Source: Streptomyces formicae (GTDB lineage: Bacteria > Actinomycetota > Actinomycetes > Streptomycetales > Streptomycetaceae). From it: 64,000 bases of DNA. Location: assembly GCF_022647665.1 (NCBI RefSeq), contig NZ_CP071872.1, positions 930,001 to 994,000 of the forward strand, given 5' to 3'. Positions 41,353 to 50,466 of the stretch are shown here, in pieces. Each line of letters begins with the position of its first letter. Position 1 is the stretch's first letter. Position numbers and translations under genes: made by a program. The notes under the pieces were generated by a model. It worked only from the letters and a program-made list of their open reading frames with translations. It ran no database searches and had not been told where the DNA came from.

Positions 41353-42000
41353 TTATGTGTGATCAAACAGGCACGGACGGGCTATCGGGGCAGGCTCCGG
41401 CTCGTCCGGGCGGTCGGCGACCAGGTGCGCCAGCCGGGCACGGGCCAGTCTGCGCAGTTCGTCCGCGGCGACGACCCGCTCCTCGTCCGGATCGTTGCCG
41501 AGTCGTGAGCGGATCGCGGCCAGCACCTGGTCGGGCTGCTCGTCGGGGCGGAAGCCGTCCAGGCAGATGACGAAGGCGTGGCCGAACCGGCTCTCGTAGG
41601 CGGTGAGGGCGGCGCGCAGCGCGGTGTGCGCGGCGGTGGGGGCGCCGGGGTGCAGGCCGGAGGAGCACTCGTCGCCCAGGGCCTCGTCGAGGTCGGCGGA
41701 GCCCAGGTCGTACCCGGCCTCGTCGGCGGCGGCGAGGAGGGCGTCCAGATCCGGGTAGGGGCGGTGGGCCACGATCCGCCGGCCCCAGCGGCGGCTTCCG
41801 CAGCAGGCGAGGAGCGCCGTTTCGGCCGCACCCGACGGGGCGGTGTTGAAACGCTCCAGTCCGGGCAGGAGCGGCGCGGGACGTGCGGGCCCGGCCGGAG
41901 CCGGGATCCGCAGGACGCCGGTGCGGCCGGTGTGCGATTCGCTGGACAGCGTGGGCTCCTCGGCGGACAGCGTGGGCCCCTCGGCGCCTGGGACGGGCAT
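41353..42000 (-). CDS. uraD: OHCU decarboxylase (UraD family)
   Basis: A 215-residue protein of the 2-oxo-4-hydroxy-4-carboxy-5-ureidoimidazoline decarboxylase family, which converts OHCU to S-allantoin in urate breakdown. Blocks seen are LERFNTAPSGAAETALLACC, RPYPDLDALLAAADEAGYDL, YESRFGHAFVICLDGF and DPDEERVVAADELRRLARARL. The first 40 residues are an acidic/Ser-rich extension. ATG 42000 is used, but its ribosome site is poor, so the start could be internal. No other purine-catabolic gene is nearby, so the enzyme is isolated from its pathway. Confidence 0.85.
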   Translation of the reverse strand: MPVPGAEGPTLSAEEPTLSSESHTGRTGVLRIPAPAGPARPAPLLPGLERFNTAPSGAAETALLACCGSRRWGRRIVAHRPYPDLDALLAAADEAGYDLGSADLDEALGDECSSGLHPGAPTAAHTALRAALTAYESRFGHAFVICLDGFRPDEQPDQVLAAIRSRLGNDPDEERVVAADELRRLARARLAHLVADRPDEPEPAPIARPCLFDHT

Positions 42001-42186
42001 TCGGGGCGGCCGGGGAAGGAGAGGGGAGTGGGCTTCACGCTATCGACACGCGCGGGGAGCTGTCCGACGGATGCGCGAATTTCACCCGGAAGGGAGCCTT
42101 CCGGTGTGGATGATAGACGATCCTGGCCGACTTCGCCCGGTTCATCTGGATTGGAGATACTTCATCGGGAAGAGGAGGCTGAAGGG

Positions 42187-43830
42187 ATGATCTGGCAGTC
42201 CACGCGCGCACGGGCCGGGCGCGCCCGGCTCACCGCCTCGGCGGCCGCCGCCGCCCTCGCCGCGCTGACCACGGTGGTGTCCTGCTCCTCCGGAGGCGCA
42301 GACGGCGGTTCGCCGGGGGGTGTACGAGGTGAGGCGCAGACCCCCGCGGCCGTAGCCCCCTCGCCCACACCGTCCCCCACGAAGACCTATCCGCTCTCCA
42401 CGGCGCCCCGCACCATCCCGTCCGTACGCACCCACGAAGCGGCGCGCGGCCCCGGCTGGCGGCCGGGTCCCGGCAGCGCCGTCGTCGTCGCCAAGGGCAG
42501 CGAGGTGCTCGCCGACGAGGCGCGGCTGCTCTCGCAGGAGCTGAAGACCGGTGTCCGCAACGGCGGCCCGGTCCGCGCCGGGGACGTCGAGCTGGCCCTC
42601 GGCCCCGCCGCGCCGGACCCGGCGTCGGCGGCCCCGGAGTCGTACACCCTCACCACCCGCGACAACCGGGTCCGGATCACCGGGCCCGACGAGGCCGGTG
42701 TCTTCTACGGCACCCGCACCTTGAAGCAGGCCGTCCGCTCGGGTGGCGCCATGCCCGAGGGCGTCGTACGCGACCGGCCCGACCGGCCCCAGCGCGGCCT
42801 CAACGTCGACATCGCGCGCAAGCACTACACGGCGGGCTGGATCGAGGCCCGGCTGCGTGAGATGGCCGACCTCAAGCTCAACCAGCTCGGCCTGCACTTC
42901 TCCGACGACCAGGGCTTCCGTATCGCCTCCGACTCGCACCCCGAGGTCGTCTCCGCGCAGCACCTCTCCAAGGAGGAGGTGCGCCGGATCATCGCCCTCG
43001 CGCAGAGCCTGCACATCACGGTCGTGCCCGAGATCGACTCGCCGGGGCATCTGGGTGCGGTCATGAAGGCCCATCCGCAGCTCCAGCTCCGCAACATCAA
43101 CGGGGTGCCGCGCCAGGGCGCCATCGACATCTCGAACCCCGAGTCGGCGCGGATCGTGGACGATCTGCTGCGCGAGTACTCCTCTCTCTTCCCCGGCCGC
43201 TGGTTCCACATCGGCGCCGACGAGTACCAGGCGCTGACCGTGCGGGACCCCGAGAGCTCGTACCCGCAGCTCGCCCGCGCGGCGCAGCAGCGGTTCGGGC
43301 CGCAGGCCCGCGTCCAGGACCTGGCGACCGGCTGGCTGAACGACCGGGCGGCGGTGGTGCGCGCCCAGCAGAAGCAGCCCAAGGCGTGGAACGACGGCTT
43401 CTTCCGCGGCGGGGTCGTCTCCGGCGACAAGAACGTCGAGGTCGAGTACTGGACCGGCAAGGAACTCGGGTCGCGCGAGCCGCAGGAGTACCTGGCCGAG
43501 GGCCGCAAGGTCGTCAACCTCAACGACGAGTACCTCTATTACGTGCTCGGCGAGCCGAACGAGTTCACGTACCCCACCGGCCGCCGCATCTACGAGCAGT
43601 GGACGCCGCTGGTGCTGCGCGGCACCACCGCCGTCCCCGCGCGCTACTCCTCGCAGATCCTGGGCGGCCGCCTCGCGATCTGGAGCGACCTCGCCGGGGC
43701 GCAGACCCAGGAGCAGGTGGCGGCGGGCGTCCGGATGCCGCTGCGGGCGGTGGCGCAGAAGCTGTGGACGCCGGGTCAGCCGCCGCTCGACTGGGCGGGC
43801 TTCACGGCGCTGTCGGACCGGCTGGGCTGA
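42187..43830 (+). CDS. Secreted beta-N-acetylhexosaminidase (GH20) lipoprotein
   Basis: A 547-residue glycoside hydrolase of family 20 that releases GlcNAc from chitin or peptidoglycan fragments outside the cell. The lipobox VVSC places the acylated Cys at about residue 33, followed by a Pro/Thr-rich linker. A GH20b-like domain precedes the catalytic barrel. The barrel starts at RPQRGLNVDIARKHY, contains FSDDQGFRIASDSHPE and PEIDSPGHLGAVM, and has the catalytic Asp-Glu pair in FHIGADEY (about residues 345-346). ATG 42187 has a gaaggg site; the 186-base divergent gap to uraD is otherwise featureless. Confidence 0.92.
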   Translation: MIWQSTRARAGRARLTASAAAAALAALTTVVSCSSGGADGGSPGGVRGEAQTPAAVAPSPTPSPTKTYPLSTAPRTIPSVRTHEAARGPGWRPGPGSAVVVAKGSEVLADEARLLSQELKTGVRNGGPVRAGDVELALGPAAPDPASAAPESYTLTTRDNRVRITGPDEAGVFYGTRTLKQAVRSGGAMPEGVVRDRPDRPQRGLNVDIARKHYTAGWIEARLREMADLKLNQLGLHFSDDQGFRIASDSHPEVVSAQHLSKEEVRRIIALAQSLHITVVPEIDSPGHLGAVMKAHPQLQLRNINGVPRQGAIDISNPESARIVDDLLREYSSLFPGRWFHIGADEYQALTVRDPESSYPQLARAAQQRFGPQARVQDLATGWLNDRAAVVRAQQKQPKAWNDGFFRGGVVSGDKNVEVEYWTGKELGSREPQEYLAEGRKVVNLNDEYLYYVLGEPNEFTYPTGRRIYEQWTPLVLRGTTAVPARYSSQILGGRLAIWSDLAGAQTQEQVAAGVRMPLRAVAQKLWTPGQPPLDWAGFTALSDRLG

Positions 43831-43835
43831 GCTCA

Positions 43836-43860
43836 GGCGCGGCTGTCGGGCAGCCGCGCC
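43836..43860 (+). terminator. Terminator after the hexosaminidase gene
   Basis: Perfect arms ggcgcggctg and cagccgcgcc around a 5-base loop start six bases after the TGA. Confidence 0.7.
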
Positions 43861-43901
43861 CGCCCGGCGGTCGGCCGCCGGCCACTCAGGAGGACCCGAC
43901 G

Positions 43902-44069
43902 GTGCGCTCGTTGAACACCTCGACGGGGTACTTCGCCGTTCTGTCCGCCGCACCGTCCGTGATCCGATGGTGGGTGGGGGCACGGCGCCGGCGGCCGCCG
44001 ATGCCGTGCCGGCGCCGACCGGAGCGTGAGCCTGGCCGGATCTGTTGCCACCAACGATGCGATGTGTGA
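43902..44069 (+). CDS. Doubtful small ORF in a 396-base gap
   Basis: GTG 43902 has a textbook ribosome site (aggagg, 8 bases away) and opens 55 codons. The peptide (RSLNTSTGYFAVLSAAPSVI, then an Arg/Pro-rich end RRRRPPMPCRRRPE) is not recognised, and its arginine richness is what random high-GC frames give. The remainder of the gap between the hexosaminidase terminator and the gene at 44227 shows nothing else. Confidence 0.25.
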   Translation: MRSLNTSTGYFAVLSAAPSVIRWWVGARRRRPPMPCRRRPEREPGRICCHQRCDV

Positions 44070-44226
44070 CGGCTGGTGCAGGTGGTGCTCTTTCCGCCGC
44101 TCGTACGTCCGCCAACGGTCCGGCATTTCAGGCGAGTCCGGCATCATCCCGGCGGCCGGGTGACGATTTCGCGCCAGGGGACGCAGTAAGGGGCGTACGG
44201 TGGTCCGCACCCGACGGGAGGCGTCG

Positions 44227-44745
44227 ATGGACGTGGTGGAAATGATCGCCGCGGCGGACGAGCGGAGCCTGGCCGCGAGCGGTCTGGCCTGCCTCGACCG
44301 CTGTCTGCCGCTGCTGGCCGACGAGACCGATGTGCTGCGCCCGCTCTGGGCGGGCATCGCCGCGGGCGAGGACGGCTGGGCGGACCGGCTGGCGACCGCC
44401 AGAGCGGCGCTGGACGCGACCCCCGTCGCCGACGAAGCGGCCGCTCCGGTACGGCGGATGATCGGCGCCGCGCCCTCGGAGTGGGCCCCGGGGCCGCTCG
44501 CCGAATGGGCCACGGCCTGCTCGGCGCTGGCCCTCGAACTCCACCAGGACCTCGACCCGTCGGGCGGCGCCGACGGCCCGCTCGTGACCGGCGAGCAGCG
44601 CCGCCAGCTCCAGATCCTGGAGGTACTCTCGGCCACCCCTGGCGGCGCGGGGCTGCGCCGGGCCCTGGACCTCTCGGTGGAAGGGCAGCGCGTGCTGCGC
44701 GCCGCCCTGTCCCGCCGTGCGAGGGCCGCCCAGGGTGCGTCCTGA
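44227..44745 (+). CDS. Unrecognised helical protein
   Basis: A 172-residue, mostly helical, Ala/Leu-rich cytoplasmic-looking protein. Examples are ASGLACLDRCLPLLADETDV, EWATACSALALELHQDLDPS and GLRRALDLSVEGQRVLRAAL. No signal peptide, membrane segment, or catalytic motif is visible. ATG 44227 has a gggagg site five bases away, and coding bias is strong. It converges with the amidase gene at 44764 with 18 bases between. Possibly a conserved Streptomyces hypothetical. Confidence 0.75.
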   Translation: MDVVEMIAAADERSLAASGLACLDRCLPLLADETDVLRPLWAGIAAGEDGWADRLATARAALDATPVADEAAAPVRRMIGAAPSEWAPGPLAEWATACSALALELHQDLDPSGGADGPLVTGEQRRQLQILEVLSATPGGAGLRRALDLSVEGQRVLRAALSRRARAAQGAS

Positions 44746-44763
44746 GCCCTGGAGGGTGTCCCC

Positions 44764-46527
44764 CTAGGGCTTGTTGACTCGCGGCCCCGCCGCCCGGACG
44801 ATCCCGTCCGGGCTGCCGTCCGCCACGACCACGCCCCCGGCGACGAGTTCGGCGTCCCCGTCGCCGTCGGTGTCCCGCGCCGCGAAGGACGGACCGAGGC
44901 TCCGGAGCCCCTCGACGGTGGGCGCACCGCTGGTGGTGAGCCCGGCGGGAGAGCCGTGGAAGGTGGCGATGCCGCTGCCGGTCCACACCGCGAGGTCGTC
45001 GTACCCGTCGCCGTTGAGGTCGCCCGCGGCGACGGCCCGCCCGCCGGCGCCGTGCAGTACGGCGGGGGTCGCGGTCGCCGGACCGCGCTTGGTGCCCCGT
45101 AGCAGGACGAGGGGCGCGTCGCCCGCCGCCGTGCGGTAGGTGACCGCGGCGTCCTCATACCCGTCCGCGTCGAAGTCGCCGGTCGCGGCGTCCGCGGCGG
45201 GAGCGTCGGTGGCGGGCTCCTCGTCCCAGCCGGTGCCGGAATCCGGCTCCGTATCCGTATCCATGTCGGTGTCGGTGTCGGTGTCCGTGTCGGCTCCGGT
45301 GTCGGCCTCGGCTCCGGCGTCGGATCCGTCCGGGACGAGGCCCGAGGCCGACGCCGACGCCAGAGCGCGGATCTTGGGCAGGTCGGCGTACAGATGGTCG
45401 CCGGGGCAGTCGGTCGCCGAGCCGTCGCGATGCCCGGAGATCCGCTTGAGCGTGGCCGTCTCCCCGGCCTCGAACTTCCCGTTGTCGGCGGCCGCGGTGA
45501 GCCTGACGGACCCCGCCGGGTCCAGCCCGTAGAGCCCGAGCTTCCAGGCGGCGACCGTCGCGACCGCCTGCCGCACGGCCGGAACCGTCGTGGCCGTCAT
45601 GTAGTCGCCGAGGACCGAGACGCTGCTCGTGTCGGTGTTGAAGCCCGCGGTGTGCGCGCCCTGGACGGGCTTGTCGATGCCGCCCGCGCGCCCCTCGAAG
45701 ATCTTGCCGCACTTGTCGACGAGGAAGTGGTAGCCGATGTCGTTCCAGCCCTGGCTCTTGACGTGGTACGTGAAGATGCCGCGGACGACCGAGGCCGACT
45801 CGGCGCACGTGTAGGCGTTCGACCCCGCGGTGTGGTGGACGAAGACGGCCTTGGTCGTGCGGTTGTACCGGGGCGGGTCCAGGACCATCGACTCGTCGGC
45901 GCCCCAGCCCGCGCGCATCGTCATGGCGGGTGCGCCCGCCGGTGCCTCCGCGCGCGTCGACGCCGGGAGCCGCACGTCCTCGGCGCCCTCCGGGTCGACC
46001 AGGTCGACGCGCAGGCCATCCGGCAGCGCGTCACCCGTGGCCCGCAGCTGGATGCCGTCGGACGGCCCGGTCCACAGCGGCGAGGTCCCGCCGCGCATCG
46101 TGGTGCCCGCCCGCTCGGGTCCCGACTCGGGCGCGCGGACGTCGGCGTCGAGCGCCTGCCAGTCGGACCATGTGCGGGTCCGGCTGTCCCGGGTGCGGAC
46201 CTCGGCGGTGCCGCCCAGCTCGGCGTACGGATCGTCCCAGGTCAGGCCGATCATGCTGAACGGCTGCGTGGTGCGGGCGGGGATCGCGCGCTCCGTCGGG
46301 TCGTCGCCGGCGGGCACGGGCACGGTGTGCACGTCTCCGCCCTTCGCCGGCGCGGGAGGGGCGGTCGGCGAGGGGGATCGGGAGGGCGAGGGGGAGGGCG
46401 AAGGCGTGGGCGAGGAGGCGGGCGCCACCGGCACGGCGGGCCCCGCGGGCCCTGCGAGGGAGATCCCCACGGCGAAGGAGGCGGCGAGCACGGCGTTACG
46501 TGAGCGCCTCAGGGCGCGGTTTCTCAT
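44764..46527 (-). CDS. Secreted PGRP/N-acetylmuramoyl-L-alanine amidase with FG-GAP repeats
   Basis: A 587-residue exported protein. The signal peptide (RNAVLAASFAVGISLAGPAG) is followed by a Pro/Ser/Thr linker and a beta domain. The peptidoglycan-recognition amidase domain spans about residues 200-390, with AVFVHHTAGSNAYTCAESAS, WNDIGYHFLVDKCGKIFEGR, GAHTAGFNTD and ISGHRDGSATDCPGDHLYA. These carry the zinc His residues and the essential Cys. Then comes an acidic Asp-Thr repeat linker (DTDTDTDTDMDTDTEPD) and three FG-GAP/VCBS calcium-binding-like repeats (DFDADGYEDAAV, DLNGDGYDDLAV, DTDGDGDAELVA). It probably remodels the cell wall. It is a paralogue of the amidase at 56087. Confidence 0.9.
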   Translation of the reverse strand: MRNRALRRSRNAVLAASFAVGISLAGPAGPAVPVAPASSPTPSPSPSPSRSPSPTAPPAPAKGGDVHTVPVPAGDDPTERAIPARTTQPFSMIGLTWDDPYAELGGTAEVRTRDSRTRTWSDWQALDADVRAPESGPERAGTTMRGGTSPLWTGPSDGIQLRATGDALPDGLRVDLVDPEGAEDVRLPASTRAEAPAGAPAMTMRAGWGADESMVLDPPRYNRTTKAVFVHHTAGSNAYTCAESASVVRGIFTYHVKSQGWNDIGYHFLVDKCGKIFEGRAGGIDKPVQGAHTAGFNTDTSSVSVLGDYMTATTVPAVRQAVATVAAWKLGLYGLDPAGSVRLTAAADNGKFEAGETATLKRISGHRDGSATDCPGDHLYADLPKIRALASASASGLVPDGSDAGAEADTGADTDTDTDTDMDTDTEPDSGTGWDEEPATDAPAADAATGDFDADGYEDAAVTYRTAAGDAPLVLLRGTKRGPATATPAVLHGAGGRAVAAGDLNGDGYDDLAVWTGSGIATFHGSPAGLTTSGAPTVEGLRSLGPSFAARDTDGDGDAELVAGGVVVADGSPDGIVRAAGPRVNKP

Positions 46528-46619
46528 GGTGCGCGAGCATACGGAGCAACTCCCGCCATACAGGGGCGACCCGGCCCGGACCGTGCAGATGATCGCCCGA
46601 AATGAGGAGGTGATTGACG

Positions 46620-46652
46620 GTCCGTCAGGGGTCTGTCAGGGGTCTGTCAGGG
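46620..46652. repeat. 11-bp tandem repeat, three copies
   Basis: The unit gtctgtcaggg (first copy gtccgtcaggg) is repeated three times in the 315-base divergent gap between the amidase and the gene at 46843. It could be an operator array or slippage. TTGACG directly before it resembles a -35 box, but no matching -10 was found. The rest of the gap shows no other structure. Confidence 0.75.
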
Positions 46653-46842
46653 GTCGGTTCACCTCGTTCGGCCCCAGATCCGAGGATTGTCCGCTCGATG
46701 GTCCGGCTCTTCGCCGGCGTGCTATACCTTCGCGCGCTTCCGGGGGACGGCCGGAGCGGCGGTCACCCCCGTGAATGCTCCGGGGCGCTTCGTGATGCCC
46801 GCATGCCGTATGCCGTTCCTCGCTCGACACTTGGAGGAATGT

Positions 46843-48906
46843 GTGACGGGACGACAGCTGTCCTCATCTCGATCCGCCCTCGGCCGCGGCGGTACGGCCG
46901 CCGTGGCCGCCCTCGTGCTCGCGGCCGGGGCCGTGCCCCTGCTCGCCTCCGAGGCGCGCGCCGGTGCGAAGGACGACCCGGCCGGACTCACCCTTCCCGC
47001 CCCCGACCGCTACACGCCGGTCGAGGACACGCTGTACCTGGCCGGGGACACCGGCTATCTCCACCGCCGTGAGACGGGCGACGGATCGACCGCGCCGTAC
47101 CAGTGGCGCGGCTACGACGGGACGGAACGGACCGTCGAGAACTTCACCGGCACGCTCCCCGGCCAGTACGGCCACTACGCCGCCGGCACCGACGTCCTCC
47201 CCGTCCCGAACGGCGCGAGCGGCGTGGTGCAGCTGCGCGACCCGGCGACCGGCGAGTCGACGGCGCTGACCGTGCCGGACGGCCAGTACACGGCCGCCTC
47301 CTTCGGGAACACCGTGCTCACGTTCACGTACAACGAGGTGTGGCAGGTCGACAAGCTGCACATCCTCCGGACGACCGACGGCGTGACCGGCGACATCACG
47401 GTGGAGCCGCCGGAGGGCCTGCGTTTCGACAAGCAGCCCGTGCTGGCCGGGGACGGCCGCCATGTGCTCGTACGCTTCCTGCACGCCTACGAGACCGGCC
47501 TGATCGACCTCGCGACCGGCAGCCTCACCCGGATCGCCGCCCACCCCTGGACCGACGACCCGATCAAGCTCCAGGCGGCGCTGTCGCCCACGCACATCGC
47601 CTGGTACCAGCAGGGCTCCGGCCAGGCCCGGGTGGTGCGCCGGGACGACCCGACCGGGACCCAGACCACCGTCACCGTGCCGACAGGCCCGGACGGAACC
47701 TCCGCCGTCGCGCTGGCCGGTGACTGGCTGCTCACCTCCTCCCGTGTCCCGGCGCCGGGCCTCGGCGGCCCGCTGTACGCCAGCCCGCTCGACGGCGGCC
47801 CGGCGCGCACCCTGCTCGCCCACGCGCAGGGCGACCTCGCGCAGATCCCCGGCGGCGGAGCCGTCGTGGTCGGCGGCGCCGCCTCCGGCGACTGGGCGGT
47901 GCGCCGCGTCGAGACCGCGGCGGACGGCACCCCGGCGCTCCGTACGCTCGCCTCGGTGCCGGCCAGGCCGGCCGTGGTCCGCGGCATCTCGCTGGCCGGC
48001 GGGCACCTGGTCACCAGGGAGCTGGACAGCGCGGCGCAGCCCGCGTACCGGACGCGGCAGATCACGCTCGGCACGAGCCCCGAGGCGGGCCCGCGCTCCG
48101 CGCTCACCACCGCCCCGCTGAACGACGCCTACGGTCAGCCGCTCGGCACCGGTGACGGCGGCCTGCTGCACATGCGGTACGACTCCGCGGCCCAGCGCGA
48201 CGTGCTCGTACGGACCACGGCGTCCGGCGCGACCACGGAGACGCTCCCGTTCGACCGCCCCGCTCCGGAGAGCTCCGGGCTCGGGCTCCGCGACACGGAC
48301 GGCCGGTACGCGCTCTACGGCGGCGGCAACGAGCGCGTCGTCATCGACCTCGACGCCCCGGGCGGCGCCGCGGTCGTGCAGAGCGTGAACCAGTCCGCGG
48401 CCGCCCTCTGGGACGGCGATCTGTGGACCACGAACGGCGCATGGGGCGAGATCGAGTCCCGCGACCTGGCGACCGGCGCCGTCACCCAGCTCTCCGTGGA
48501 CGCCGACTGCCAGATCATGGACATGCAGGCCGTCGGGCGCTGGGTCTACTGGGACTGCCTGATGCCCAACAGCACCGGCAACCCCGCCGAGCACCCCTTC
48601 GGCGTCCACGACCTGGCCACCGGCAAGGACATCAGCCTGCCGGCGCGCGGCAAGCTCGGCAACGGCTTCGTCGTCACCCACGACAAGTCCGCGGGCGAGC
48701 TGCGCCTCACCGACTTCCACACCGGAACGGCCACGGCGCCGCGCGTCCTCGGCTCCCTGCCCGCCCTTCCCGGCGTTGCGATGTGGAAGAACCACGACGT
48801 CGACAAGTTCGGCGGCGACGTGGCGTGGCTGGATGCCGACGGGACGGCCCACGCGGCCCCGAGCGGCGTACCCGGCCGGCCGGTCACGGTGGACGACCCG
48901 CGCTGA
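46843..48906 (+). CDS. Large secreted beta-propeller-like protein
   Basis: A 687-residue exported protein. A signal peptide (GGTAAVAALVLAAGAVPLLA, cleavage near SEARAGA) is followed by many blades of similar beta-rich repeats such as VVQLRDPATGESTALTVPDG, GLIDLATGSLTRIAAHPWTD and GEIESRDLATGAVTQLSVDA. These suggest a propeller, often called a WD40-like or TolB-like lyase fold; no catalytic residues are evident. GTG 46843 is preceded by ttggagg at ideal distance; the longer frame to 46687 is rejected. It diverges from the amidase. An extracellular binding or structural role is inferred. Confidence 0.8.
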   Translation: MTGRQLSSSRSALGRGGTAAVAALVLAAGAVPLLASEARAGAKDDPAGLTLPAPDRYTPVEDTLYLAGDTGYLHRRETGDGSTAPYQWRGYDGTERTVENFTGTLPGQYGHYAAGTDVLPVPNGASGVVQLRDPATGESTALTVPDGQYTAASFGNTVLTFTYNEVWQVDKLHILRTTDGVTGDITVEPPEGLRFDKQPVLAGDGRHVLVRFLHAYETGLIDLATGSLTRIAAHPWTDDPIKLQAALSPTHIAWYQQGSGQARVVRRDDPTGTQTTVTVPTGPDGTSAVALAGDWLLTSSRVPAPGLGGPLYASPLDGGPARTLLAHAQGDLAQIPGGGAVVVGGAASGDWAVRRVETAADGTPALRTLASVPARPAVVRGISLAGGHLVTRELDSAAQPAYRTRQITLGTSPEAGPRSALTTAPLNDAYGQPLGTGDGGLLHMRYDSAAQRDVLVRTTASGATTETLPFDRPAPESSGLGLRDTDGRYALYGGGNERVVIDLDAPGGAAVVQSVNQSAAALWDGDLWTTNGAWGEIESRDLATGAVTQLSVDADCQIMDMQAVGRWVYWDCLMPNSTGNPAEHPFGVHDLATGKDISLPARGKLGNGFVVTHDKSAGELRLTDFHTGTATAPRVLGSLPALPGVAMWKNHDVDKFGGDVAWLDADGTAHAAPSGVPGRPVTVDDPR

Positions 48907-48914
48907 TCCCGCCC

Positions 48915-48944
48915 CTAGGGCCTGATCCAAACGACAGGCCCTAG
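48915..48944 (+). terminator. Terminator of the propeller-protein gene
   Basis: Perfect arms ctagggcctg and caggccctag surround a 10-base loop, eight bases after the stop. Confidence 0.75.
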
Positions 48945-48989
48945 AGGCAGGTCGACGGCCCGTCACATGCCACTGGTACGGTCCCGGGC

Positions 48990-49640
48990 ATGGCCGACGA
49001 TCACGGATCAGCGACAAGTCCCGTCACCGCCGAGGATGTTCAGCACGCCGTGCGACTCGCGCTCGCCACGCTGCGGGGCGGGCTCGGCGGTGACTGGGAC
49101 GCCAAGGCAGGGACGCTGGAGTGGACCTGCTGGGAGACCGCCGAGCACCTCGCCGACGATCTCTTCGCGTACGCGGCCCAGTTGGGCCCCGAGCGGCCCC
49201 CGCTCGACCGGGAGGTCCCCTTCGACTGGGCCGCACGCCGCGCCGGTGGCCCGGCCAACGTGACCTTCGCGGACCGCACCGCCGGCCCCGCGGGACTGCT
49301 GACCGTGCTGGAGTCCTGCGGGGCCATGCTCACCGCGCTGGTCCGGACGACCCCGCCGGACGTGCGCGCGTACCACGGTTACGGCGTCTCGGACGCCGAG
49401 GGCTTCGCCGCGATGGGAACAGTGGAGACCCTGGTCCACACCCACGACATCGCGGCGGGCCTCGGCGTCCCCTGGACCCCGCCCGCCGGCCTCTGCGACC
49501 GCGCCCTCGCCCGCCTCTTCCCGGACGCCCCGACGGACACCGACCGCTGGGCCACCCTGCTGTGGGCAACGGGCCGCGGCGAGCTTCCGGGGCGGGAACG
49601 GCTGGAGTCATGGCGCTGGTACGGGGCGGTCCGGGAGTGA
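48990..49640 (+). CDS. Maleylpyruvate isomerase N-domain (DinB-like) protein
   Basis: A 216-residue protein of the mycothiol-dependent maleylpyruvate isomerase N-terminal (DinB-like) fold. The putative metal His residues lie in CWETAEHLADDLFAYAAQLG and ETLVHTHDIAAGLGVPW, as in actinobacterial members. Many such proteins are mycothiol-dependent transferases; the substrate is unknown. ATG 48990 starts just after a terminator. The downstream neighbours are remnants, so context adds nothing. Confidence 0.8.
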   Translation: MADDHGSATSPVTAEDVQHAVRLALATLRGGLGGDWDAKAGTLEWTCWETAEHLADDLFAYAAQLGPERPPLDREVPFDWAARRAGGPANVTFADRTAGPAGLLTVLESCGAMLTALVRTTPPDVRAYHGYGVSDAEGFAAMGTVETLVHTHDIAAGLGVPWTPPAGLCDRALARLFPDAPTDTDRWATLLWATGRGELPGRERLESWRWYGAVRE

Positions 49641-49744
49641 CGGTGCCCCTCGTCTCCGGCCGGGGTGAGCCCGGTTACGGCTGAGGGGCGTCGGCGGCAG
49701 GGATCGGCTGGACCGGCAGTCGGTACGGGCCTGCGGCGCCTTGC

Positions 49745-49860
49745 GGCTACGACTTGAGGGCCGCGGACGGGGACGACCTCGGGGAGGCCGTCGGCGACCT
49801 CGACGCAGTTGCCGCCGTCGCTCTTGCGCCAGACAGTCGTGCTCGAGTCAAGGCGTATCC
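49745..49860 (-). pseudogene. DUF397 remnant
   Basis: The minus strand reads SSTTVWRKSDGGNCVEVADG and LPEVVPVR, the central motif of DUF397, a small protein encoded beside DUF5753/HTH regulators in Streptomyces. The usual second half (DSK-PEGPxL region) is missing: the frame runs into unrelated sequence, and a neighbouring frame stops near 49747. No start codon with a ribosome site is seen, and the expected regulator gene upstream is absent. Confidence 0.55.
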
Positions 49861-49861
49861 C

Positions 49862-50065
49862 ATGTACGACGCGACGGACGCGGACGAGTGCACCGAAGAG
49901 CTCCGCGCCGCCCTTGCCGGTCACGGCGTCACGTTGCCGTCCCTCGGCGTCGACCTGCCGAGCTTCGCGGAGCGCGGCCCCGCTCGGCCGCTGATCGCGC
50001 TGGGCAACTGCAGTCTGACCACCGCACGCGCGCTGGTCGCCGCGCTGCGCAAGGGGGTCGTGTGA
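49862..50065 (+). CDS. Small protein of the DUF397/ATP-binding regulatory cassette
   Basis: A 67-residue acidic protein (MYDATDADECTEELRAALAG, then HGVTLPSLGVDLPSFAERGP and SLTTARALVAALRKG). This resembles small Streptomyces proteins encoded directly before HATPase-like genes; function unknown. ATG 49862 has only a weak ribosome site, and an in-frame ATG at 49754 lies in the antisense DUF397 remnant. Its TGA overlaps the ATG of the following ATP-binding remnant (TGATG), which suggests original coupling. It may itself be a relic. Confidence 0.5.
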   Translation: MYDATDADECTEELRAALAGHGVTLPSLGVDLPSFAERGPARPLIALGNCSLTTARALVAALRKGVV

Positions 50066-50374
50066 TGCGTCCGTTGATCCCGGAGCTCCTGGTCACCCCG
50101 AAGGCCGTGCCGGAAGCGCGCCGTACTGTGCGCGAGCACATCGGCGGGCCCTGTGCCGGCCTCCAGCTGTGCGTCAGCGAGCTGCTCGCCAATGTCATCC
50201 GCCGCGTCGGCGCGGGCGTCCCGGTGACGGTCCGCATCGCCGGCGCCGGCCAGGGAGGCCGAACGGCTGGAGGTCACCGACCCCGACCCGCGGTCCTGGC
50301 CCGTCCTGTGCCGGGTCGGCTCGCGTATGACCACAGCGCGTCACCATGGTGTCGGCCGTGGCCGGTGCGTATGA
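50065..50374 (+). pseudogene. HATPase (anti-sigma-kinase-like) remnant with frameshift
   Basis: From ATG 50065 the frame reads RPLIPELLVTPKAVPEARRT and CAGLQLCVSELLANVIRRVG, the N-box of a histidine-kinase-like ATPase (RsbW/SpoIIAB type). Near 50252 the family continues in the next frame as EAERLEVTDPDPRSWPVL. Soon after, the expected GRGL box is absent and a TGA follows at 50372-50374. One frameshift and loss of the ATP lid mean it cannot be functional. Confidence 0.6.
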
Positions 50375-50466
50375 CACTGAGGTATGCCCCAAGTCCTTTG
50401 TGACGGGGGCTCGTTAGGGCCCGTTACACTCGTGAACGGCCCCGTTCTCCGACTGAAGGACCGAAC

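Noticed and set aside
46528..46842. Considered a c-di-AMP (ydaO-type) riboswitch upstream of the amidase or the propeller protein
   Set aside because: Such riboswitches often precede wall hydrolase genes in actinobacteria, but the conserved blocks could not be found; only an 11-bp tandem repeat is present.
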